Source of the DNA: Flectonema sp. DT1601
Taxonomy: Eukaryota; Euglenozoa; Diplonemea; Diplonemida; Diplonemidae
Length of the DNA stretch: 64,000 nucleotides
NCBI GenBank assembly: GCA_964019425.1
Contig: OZ025842.1
Location: 496,001 to 560,000, forward strand
Reading direction: 5' to 3'
How positions within the stretch are numbered: the stretch's first letter is position 1; every line of letters starts with the position of its first letter. Below are positions 56,216 to 64,000 of the stretch, in pieces. Under the pieces are notes generated by a model. It had not been told where the DNA came from. It ran no database searches and saw only the letters and a program-made list of their open reading frames with translations. The position numbers and the translations under genes were made by a program.

Positions 56216-56586
56216 AGTTTAGCGTCTCGATCAGGACGGAAAATAGAAATTAATCGACATAGTCGATCGATAGAAAAAAAAACAATGATAACATTGTTTA
56301 TTCTTTTTTTTTTTTTTTTTTTTTTTTTAAATCCTTTTAATTATTTTAAAGAAAAAACAATCAGTTTAGCGTCTTGACCAGGACGGAAAATAGAAAGTAA
56401 TCGACATAGTCGATCGATAAAAAAAAAACAATGATAACATTGTTTATTCCTTTTTTTTTTTTTTTTTTTTATTCTTTTTATTTATTTTTAAAGAAAAAAC
56501 AATCAGTTTAGCGTCCTGACCAGGACGGAAAATTGAAAGTGATCGACATAGTCGATCGATAAAAAAACAATGATAACATTGTTTAT

Positions 56587-56622
<36 letters not shown>

Positions 56623-56743
56623 TTTTAATTATTTTTTAAAGAAAAAACAATCAGTTTAGCGTCTTGACCAGGACGGAAAGTAGAAAGTGATCGACATAGT
56701 CGATCGATAAAAAACAATGATAACATTGTTTATTCTTTTTTTT
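56216..56743. repeat. Four palindromic monomers in front of copy A
   Basis: Four monomers carry GTTTAGCGTC, ATCGACATAGTCGATCGAT and CAATGATAACATTG, separated by A/T runs. All four are of the long type. In the gene sense they lie upstream of the copy A leader and directly after the poly(A) end of copy B, which fixes the boundary between the two elements near 56744. Confidence 0.9.
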
Positions 56744-59700
56744 TTTTTTTTTAAAGTAAAATAAAAATAGAACATAAAAAATTCGTTCTTTCATTTGTTC
56801 TAATTCGTTTTCTAAAATCTGGCATTTCAAGGAAAGTTTCAGCCTTAATCTTCCTTTTTTTTCTTTGTACAAGGGGGTTTGAGAACCAATGTCAGATTGA
56901 CATCTTAACACCATAGCAAAATCAGTAGGGAGTGTTTGCGATCCTGTTGACGTGAGTTCAGGTGGGGGAGTCTGGAAAGAGATGGAAGAAATAGAAGAGA
57001 ATGACAAGGAGAGTCCAGTGAGCTCATCCTCATCTAACAAAACAGAAGGGGCCGGGGAGGAAGACCCATTGGCAATAAGTAGAATAGAAAGAGCCGATGC
57101 GTAACAAGTTTGCCAGATAAAACATTTCTCAAGCCACGATCTTTCAATGGTGAGCTTTTCGATCGTTTTCAGTTTTGTTACTTTGTGGATTTTGACTTCT
57201 TCTACAGGGAAGATTTCTTTACCATCTTTTATAAAACTTGCAGTGGCAGGTTCTTCTTTAATGCTGCGCATTAGAGGTCTTGAATGCCACGTGGGGAGGT
57301 TCCTCGTCTGGAACAGAACATATGAGCACTGTCTGGCGATTCTGGTGCATTCACAAAATAAAGCTTTTGTTGGTGCTAAAGGTGAACCGATGTGACGTGT
57401 CCAGATGTTCAGCTGGTCCATGCAGATGTTTCCTCGTACGCCAACTTCAATAGTAAAAATGTTACAGTCGAAGCCATTAGCGATGATCGAGTCTCTTAGC
57501 TTTAGGTATTTCTTTTCCTTTAAGACATGAGAGGTTTCGAAACGATCTTCATTTGGACACGTCAGCTCCAGAATCAGTGCTCTTTTCGCAAAAAAAGAAT
57601 AAATAAAAATGTCTGGTCTTAGAGAGGACGAGACATGGCACACTTCAAGAGGAACAATTAGGCGGTTATCACCGACATCGTCGAGGATGACCCAATCATT
57701 CGCTAGTGAAAGTTCGCCTGTCTCTTTAGAAATTCTTTCTAGGGGTTTATTTTCCCCTGTTTTTAAAAAAGTTTTAGAGGGAGGCGGGAGGTTTTCTTTT
57801 CTTTTGTTGGCTTTTATTATCAACTCTTCCAAGAAGATAACAATGCGTTTTAGAACGCTGTCATGACGCCACGTGAACCTCCCTTGTGTTAAAGAGACAG
57901 GACAGCCTGTTAAGACATGCCTGAGGGTAGGATTCACTTTGCCACACAATACACAATTTTGGTCCACGTTGGTGATGTTCCACCTCTTTAAATTATCTTG
58001 TGAGGGGAGGGTGTTTGTAACCGCTTTCAGTTGAAATGAGATATAGGCAGGATTTCCCTCCCTAAGTACCTTATTCCAGGTGAAATCGTTTATCATACAT
58101 TTAGACCACTCCTTCCACTGTCCTTGGACTTGTAATTTATTCAAAGAGTTCAGTAGTTCATCTGTGGCTTCCACTTCAAAACGCTTAAGGAGATCGGGGC
58201 GAGTAGTACGTAGATCGCGCAATCGGTGACCAAGACCAGCTGATTGCTTCGCGAGAGAACGGTAAGAAAAAAACTTAATAAGGCGCTCCCATTCAGCAGA
58301 AGCTGAAAACTTTTTCGACCAATTGGACGATTTCTCCATAATAACATTGTAGACACCGTGCATGTCAGAGTCCTGTGAGGATCTGAGTATGTCTAGTTTA
58401 ATTGATTGCGCTTGTTTATATAGCGTCTCGACTCTTTTGTGTCTGAGACCAACAGTGTTCTTTGAACCGGTAAAAAGGATGACTGTGTTCGCAGAGCGGA
58501 CAAATCCCCACCATTTCTTCAAAAAAGGTTTAATAATTTTGTCCATTTTTTTGGCAAAAGGGAGAGATAAGTCATGGATCATTAAACTCCATGTTAACCT
58601 TGACAATAACAAGTGTTGGACAGACCAAGCCTTCTGAGACCCATACAGTGGCATGGCGTCGACTTTTTTTAAAAAATTCCTGGTAAAAGTGGTCAGGCGC
58701 TCTCGCAATTTCTGTTCTTTGGCGTTCGGCTCAAACCAACGCCCGAGGTATTTGAACTCTCCAGCTTCCTGGAGATTCGTAATCGGAACATTGTTAATCT
58801 TCAGGTCCGGGTTAGCTGGTTTCCCTTGTACAAAGCTGTGGGCAATGCATTTCTGGGGTTTCGCTTTCATACCACGAGACCAGGAAAGAAACTGTTCGAG
58901 CGACTTGATTAGCAATTTTGCCCCCGCCTTTGATGACGTGGTAAGTTGTAAATCATCAGCAAAAGCTGCAACTAATAGTTGGAGGGATTTATTGCTAAAC
59001 TCGTAGGCTTCCTGTTGATGAACTGCTAAGGAAAAGAGCAGTAGTTGGAATACCAAATTAAAAAGGGTTGGGGAGGAAACGCAGCCTTGAAAGACACCAA
59101 CTTCAAAAGGGATAGTGGGCGTCAGGCCTTCTCCAACTCTGATTTGGACGCGCATGGAGGAATAATACCTTTTATAGAAACCGATTATTCTTTCGTGAAT
59201 TCCGAAATATTTTAAAGCAAAGAAAATTAATTGATGTTTGACTGATCCGAAAGCATCTGCCAAATCCACCCAGACAATTGTTAGGTTTTTCCGGAGAGCT
59301 TTCACTTCTTTAAAAATCTCTGAGGTGATCGTGGCATGTTCGATACACCCAGAGACACCTTTCCTAAAGCCTTTTTGAAAATTAAATTTAGAAAGAGTGT
59401 GGTTTGCGACGGCTTCCTGAATGACCGTATTAAAAATTTTCCCGTCGCAGTTGCCCACAGCTATCGGTCTCGTTTTCGAGATGTCTTTCCCATCGGAGTT
59501 GGGCTTTGGGAGCATTGTTACAAATGCTAAGCCCCAACTATCCGGATAGGCCTTGAGTTCGAAAATTCTCTTTAATACCTTGTAAAGTGCTTCCATAAAA
59601 GTTGGGACCTTTTTCCATACAACATAAGGTATGCAATTGGGACCAGGGGCACATTTGTTTTTTTTCTTTGATAAGAGAATACCAAACTGTTCGAAGCTCG

Positions 59701-60790
59701 GGAACTGGATATCATCCATTGTCTTGTAGTCAGACTTAGGTAAAAAAGAGGGATGGGTGAAATCAGTTTTTTTTTTTTCATTGTCACAATAATTGTTTTT
59801 AAAATGTTCAATTATTTTTTCCTCTGGAATATCAAGGGAGGGGGGTTGAGGATCTTCTTTTTGGAGTTCTTCTTTTATGGCAGTAAACGGATTTTGACGA
59901 AATTTATCTTGTAATTTTTTGAATAAATTTTTCTTTTCTAAATTCCGATACATTCGGAAAATCCTTTTCATTCTCGTTCTTGCCTCTTTCCATTTGACAG
60001 CGTTCTCTATAGAAGGCCCAGATTTGCGGAGCTCCTGTCTTAGCTGTTTCATTTCCAGACGACATTCACGTTTTTCTTGGTCGAGGATGACCTCTTCCCT
60101 TGATTTCTGTTTGCGGGGTAAATTCCGCTTTGTTTCTTCAAAGAAACTGCTACAAATTTGATAAACCGTTTTGAGTAGTTTATCAAGTTGGTCGGCAGGT
60201 TTTAAAGAGTTTTCTGTTTCGACGGTGAAAGTTTGGAGTTTTTCTGTAGCAGAAACGTCGATGTCCTTCCATTCAGTTCCAAAAGATCGGAATTTGAGAC
60301 GAGACGGGTGTAACGGGGTAAAAGTGGGTGTTGTAGAGTTACAAGGAACGAAAGCTGTTTGTGAAGTTTTAAAATCTACAGATTCTCCTACAAAGGGAGG
60401 TTCCAGGTCTGAATTATTCCCTGTGAGGGGAGACAGAGGTGTACCTTTACATGTACCGTTAGCACAGTGTTTCGCTCTCGTAGCGATACTTTTGAAAAGC
60501 TTACCACATTCTGGACAAGGTAAGTGGTAACAATCTTTAACTTGGGAGTGGGTAGATGGGGGAAAACGTGACTTATAGTCCTTAAATTCTTTACTAAACT
60601 TACAGTTACGTCTAAAATGCGCAACTGGACCTTTGAGGTATGTCTCAAAACATAAAGGACATTTGGCTACTAAAGTTTTATCCCCATCCAGAGCCGATCT
60701 CGAAATAGCCTCTTGTAAAGCCTCGGGGGCTGGGTTGGCTGAGAGATGGTTGCCAGTATCTTTATGACACCGCCGGCCCGGTGTTTCTTT
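56651..60790 (-). CDS. LINE copy B: same family, 3'-truncated with poly(A)
   Basis: Nearly identical to copy A over zinc fingers, RT (FADD), CCHC knuckle and endonuclease (RPDI, ELTCP, EVGVRG). The frame is open from about 60790 with no ATG before MKQLRQE at 60050-60052. Similarity to copy A stops after FYVLFLFYF at a ~16-nt A run (56736-56752 in gene sense AAAA...), and the remaining codons to 56651 read into the monomers of the neighbouring copy. So the coiled-coil extension of copy A is missing. Pattern fits reverse transcription of a prematurely polyadenylated transcript. No internal breaks noticed. Confidence 0.88.
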   Translation of the reverse strand, partial: KETPGRRCHKDTGNHLSANPAPEALQEAISRSALDGDKTLVAKCPLCFETYLKGPVAHFRRNCKFSKEFKDYKSRFPPSTHSQVKDCYHLPCPECGKLFKSIATRAKHCANGTCKGTPLSPLTGNNSDLEPPFVGESVDFKTSQTAFVPCNSTTPTFTPLHPSRLKFRSFGTEWKDIDVSATEKLQTFTVETENSLKPADQLDKLLKTVYQICSSFFEETKRNLPRKQKSREEVILDQEKRECRLEMKQLRQELRKSGPSIENAVKWKEARTRMKRIFRMYRNLEKKNLFKKLQDKFRQNPFTAIKEELQKEDPQPPSLDIPEEKIIEHFKNNYCDNEKKKTDFTHPSFLPKSDYKTMDDIQFPSFEQFGILLSKKKNKCAPGPNCIPYVVWKKVPTFMEALYKVLKRIFELKAYPDSWGLAFVTMLPKPNSDGKDISKTRPIAVGNCDGKIFNTVIQEAVANHTLSKFNFQKGFRKGVSGCIEHATITSEIFKEVKALRKNLTIVWVDLADAFGSVKHQLIFFALKYFGIHERIIGFYKRYYSSMRVQIRVGEGLTPTIPFEVGVFQGCVSSPTLFNLVFQLLLFSLAVHQQEAYEFSNKSLQLLVAAFADDLQLTTSSKAGAKLLIKSLEQFLSWSRGMKAKPQKCIAHSFVQGKPANPDLKINNVPITNLQEAGEFKYLGRWFEPNAKEQKLRERLTTFTRNFLKKVDAMPLYGSQKAWSVQHLLLSRLTWSLMIHDLSLPFAKKMDKIIKPFLKKWWGFVRSANTVILFTGSKNTVGLRHKRVETLYKQAQSIKLDILRSSQDSDMHGVYNVIMEKSSNWSKKFSASAEWERLIKFFSYRSLAKQSAGLGHRLRDLRTTRPDLLKRFEVEATDELLNSLNKLQVQGQWKEWSKCMINDFTWNKVLREGNPAYISFQLKAVTNTLPSQDNLKRWNITNVDQNCVLCGKVNPTLRHVLTGCPVSLTQGRFTWRHDSVLKRIVIFLEELIIKANKRKENLPPPSKTFLKTGENKPLERISKETGELSLANDWVILDDVGDNRLIVPLEVCHVSSSLRPDIFIYSFFAKRALILELTCPNEDRFETSHVLKEKKYLKLRDSIIANGFDCNIFTIEVGVRGNICMDQLNIWTRHIGSPLAPTKALFCECTRIARQCSYVLFQTRNLPTWHSRPLMRSIKEEPATASFIKDGKEIFPVEEVKIHKVTKLKTIEKLTIERSWLEKCFIWQTCYASALSILLIANGSSSPAPSVLLDEDELTGLSLSFSSISSISFQTPPPELTSTGSQTLPTDFAMVLRCQSDIGSQTPLYKEKKGRLRLKLSLKCQILENELEQMKERIFYVLFLFYFKKKKKKNKQCYHCFLSIDYVDHFLLSVLVKTLN

Positions 60791-61350
60791 TTTTTTTTGT
60801 TGTGAAGTAGCAATAATAAAAAAAAAAAAAAATAGAAAAGAGAATGGCTCAGAAACAATATCGATGAGTTAAGATCTTTTTTTTTAAACTAATTCTTTTT
60901 TTTTTAATTTCGGGCAGCTAACCTAGAGTTTTTTTTTGGTAAATACTGTTTAAAGGAAAACGAGCTACGCTCTAAAACAGAAAAATCGGAGTAACTACTT
61001 GTTTATAATATATATTTTGATAAATAATGTGGTTGGCAAATGAATGCCGAAGAGGCAACTTGAGAAAAGCAATTGGATGAGAAGAAACATTGGGTCTTAT
61101 AAAGCAAAGGAGATAGAGGGGCCTAAAAAGACCGCAGAGTGGATAGCTCCACAAAAAGCTGAATTCGATAGAGTGGGAAGTAACGGACTGGGAGCTTTTG
61201 GCTCCTGCCCTATTCCCGATGTAAACTTTCTTTTTATTTTTTTTTTTTAACAGGCCCAGAGGGCGACAATGACTGTTGCTGACCAAGGAATAATATTCAA
61301 ATGAATTTTCGTTTCAAAGAAACGAACAGAATTAAGAGAGAGGCAGAGAA

Positions 61351-61383
<33 letters not shown>

Positions 61384-61620
61384 AAAAAAAAAAAAAATAT
61401 GAAGAGGAAATAATCAAACATGAAAAAAATAAAAAAAAAAAAATAAAATATAAATAAAAAACGTTGTATGAAAAAGGAAAAAAAAGAAGAAAAAAAAAAA
61501 AAGACCAGAAAAGGAAAGAGAAAATGAAAAGGTATAATATTATTGTGGGGATATGAGGATAGCAGGGAGATGCTCTTTTTTTTTTTTTTTTTTTTATTTA
61601 TTATTTAAAAAAAAGGAAAC
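60791..61620 (-). promoter_or_regulatory. 5' leader of LINE copy B
   Basis: The proximal 60795-61158 segment equals that of copy A. 61159-61620 equals 44389-44860 almost base for base, including GGCCCAGAGGGCGACAATGA. It contains the AGGAGCCAAAAGCTCCC hairpin near 61190. Putative 5' UTR/promoter by position. Confidence 0.65.
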
Positions 61621-61710
61621 AATCAGTTTAGCGTCTCGATCGGGACGGAAAATAGAAATTTAATCGACATAGTCGATCGATAGAAAAAAAAACAATGATA
61701 ACATTGTTTA

Positions 61711-61745
<35 letters not shown>

Positions 61746-64000
61746 CTTTTAATTATTTTAAAGAAAAAACAATCAGTTTAGCGTCTTGACCAGGACGGAA
61801 AATAGAAAGTGATCGACATAGTCGATCGATAAAAAAACAATGATAACATTGTTTATTCTTTTTTTTTTTTTTTTAAATTCTTATTATTTATTTTTTAAAG
61901 AAAAAAAAAACGGAAAATAAAAATTAGTCGACAAAGTCGAACGATAAAAAAAAACAATGATAACATTGTTTATTCTTTTTTTTTTTTGTTTTTTTTTTAT
62001 ATTCTTTTTTATTAATTTTGAAAAAAAACAATCAGTTTAGCGTCTTGACCAGGACGGAAAATAGAAAGTAATCGACATAGTCGATCGATAAAAAAAACAA
62101 TGATAACATTGTTTAATCTTTTTTTTTTTTTTAAATTCTTTTTATTTATTTTTTAAAGAAAAAAACGGAAAATAGAAATTAGTCGACAAAGTCGAACGGT
62201 AAAAAAAACAATGATAACATTGTTTATTCTTTTTTTTTATTTTTTTTATATTTTTTTTAATTAATTTTGAAAAAAAAAACAATCAGTTTAGCGTCTTGAC
62301 CAGGACGGAAAATAGAAAGCGATCGACATAGTCGATCGATAAGAAAACAATGATAATATTGTTTATTCTTTTTTTTTTATTTTAAATTCTTTTTATTTAT
62401 TTTTTAAAGAAAAAAAAAACGGAAAATAGAAATTAGTCGACAAAGTCGAACGATAAAAAAAAAACAATGATAACATTGTTTATTCTTTTTTTTGTATTTT
62501 TTTTATATTCTTTTTTATTAATTTTGAAAAAAAAATAAAAAACAATCAGTTTAGCGTCTTGACCAGGACGGAAAATAGAAAGTAATCGACATAGTCGATC
62601 GATAAAAAAAACAATGATAACATTGTTTATTCTTTTTTTTTTTTTTTTTTTAAATTCTTTTTATTTATTTTTTAAAAAGAAAAAAAAAACGGAAAATAGA
62701 AATTAGTCAACAAAGTCGAACGATTAAAAAAAAAACAATGATAACATTGTTTATTCTTTTTTTTTTATTTTTTTTAAATTCTTTTTTATTAATTTTGAAA
62801 AAAAAACAATCAGTTTAGCGTCTTGACCAGGACGGAAAATAGAAAGTGATCGACATAGTCGATCGATAAAAAAACAATGATAACATTGTTTATTCTTTTT
62901 TTTTATTTTAAATTCTTTTTATTTATTTTTTAAAGAAAAAAAAAGGAAAATAGAAATTAGTCGACAAAGTCGAACGATGAAAAAAAACAATGATAACATT
63001 GTTTATTCTTTTTTTTATTTTTTTTTTTTATTCTTTTTTATTAATTTTGAAAAAAAAAAACAATCAGTTTAGCGTCTTGACCAGGACGGAAAATAGAAAG
63101 TAATCGACATAGTCGATCGATAAGAAAACAATGATAACATTGTTTATTCTTTTTTTTTTTATTTTAAATTCTTTTTATTTATTTTTTAAAGAAAAAAACT
63201 GAAAATAGAAATTAGTCGACAAAGTCGAACGATAAAAAAAACAATGATAACATTGTTTATTCTTTTTTTATTTTTTTTTTTTTTATATTCTTTTTTATTA
63301 ATTTTGAAAAAAAAAAAACAATCAGTTTAGCGTCTTGACCAGGACGGAGAATAGAAAGTAATCGACATAGTCGATCGATAAAAAAAACAATGATAACATT
63401 GTTTATTCTTTTTTTTTTATTTTAAAATCTTTTTATTTATTTTTTAAAGAAAAAAACTGAAAATAGAAATTAGTCGACAAAGTCGAACGATAAAAAAAAA
63501 ACAATGATAACATTGTTTATTCTTTTTTTTTATTTTAAATTCTTTTTATTTATTTTTTAAAGAAAAGAAACGGAAAATAGAAATTAGTCCGATAAAAAAA
63601 AAAACAATGATAACATTGTTTATTCTTTTTTTTATATATTTTTTTTTTTATATTCTTTTTTATTAATTTTGAAAAAAAAAAAACAATCAGTTTAGCGTCT
63701 TGACCAGGACGGAAAATAGAAATTAGTCGACAAAGTCGAACGATAAAAAAAAACAATGATAACATTGTTTATTCTTTTTTTTTTAAATTCTTTTTATTTA
63801 TTTTTTAAAGGAAAAAAAACGGGAAATAGAAATTAGTCGACAAAGTCGAACGATAAAAAAACAATGATAACATTGTTTATTCTTTTTTTTTTTTTTTTAT
63901 TTCTTTTTATTTATAAAAAAAAAAACAATCAGTTTAGCGTCTTGACCAGGACGGAAAATAGAAAGTGATCGACATAGTCGATCGATAAAAAAACAATGAT
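61621..64000. repeat. Palindromic tandem monomer array, ~19 monomers, continues past the window
   Basis: The same alternating long/short monomers as 44861-48660. Marker variants occur in the same order (GTTTAATC, CGAACGGT, GATAATATTG, AAACTGAAAATAG, GGACGGAGAATAG) up to about 63400, after which the order differs. The array is cut by the window edge. Confidence 0.92.

Noticed and set aside
1-64000. tRNA or 5S rRNA genes
   Set aside because: Reading both strands by eye I saw no cloverleaf with a GTTCRA-type T-loop and no 5S-like block; a covariance-model scan would be needed to exclude them.

Overview
The window is nuclear DNA of a eukaryote. Protein genes have short GT-AG introns (63-97 nt), homopolymer A/T runs are frequent, and cytosolic ribosomal protein eL39, a mitochondrially targeted cation transporter and LINE and hAT transposons are present. 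I cannot place the species. The very large IPT/TIG plus cadherin-like surface protein and the divergent eL39 suggest a protist or an early-branching lineage, but this is inference.

Layout. 0-18.1 kb is a host gene block with every recognised gene on the minus strand: a Gly-Tyr-Pro-rich protein, a secreted Xaa-Pro aminopeptidase (M24), a five-exon gene for a ~2,988-aa type I surface protein, four tandem two-exon eL39 genes, and a CDF metal transporter with a mitochondrial presequence. All eight recognised genes have a YAG acceptor-like site only 5-21 nt before the ATG, suggesting 5'-UTR introns or spliced-leader trans-splicing. 18.1-32.8 kb is repeat-rich. It holds a hAT end fragment, two hAT elements (2.96 and 4.09 kb; the shorter lacks the BED-finger region in frame), a three-unit tandem repeat between inverted exon-like copies, a 0.7-kb direct repeat, a foldback element and a stray piece of retrotransposon leader.

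32.8-44.4 kb is a non-LTR retrotransposon (minus strand) of unusual make-up: C2H2 fingers, an OTU cysteine protease, more fingers, reverse transcriptase (YLDD), a restriction-like endonuclease, ~57-aa Pro/Ser repeats, a USP deubiquitinase and two RNase-H1-type hybrid-binding domains. The USP is split by a 1,473-bp insert with GT-AG ends, and removing the insert restores the frame exactly. Related 1.38-kb units lie upstream of the OTU. This is the best candidate for an undescribed system in the window.

44.4-64 kb is a head-to-tail array of a second restriction-endonuclease-type LINE (FADD reverse transcriptase, two nearly identical copies with long open frames). Each leader is preceded, in the transcription sense, by tandem ~115/~145-bp palindromic monomers: about 4 for copy A and 19 or more for copy B. 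The same leader and monomer block, in the same variant order, sits in front of the OTU/USP element, so two different retrotransposon families share one 5' module.
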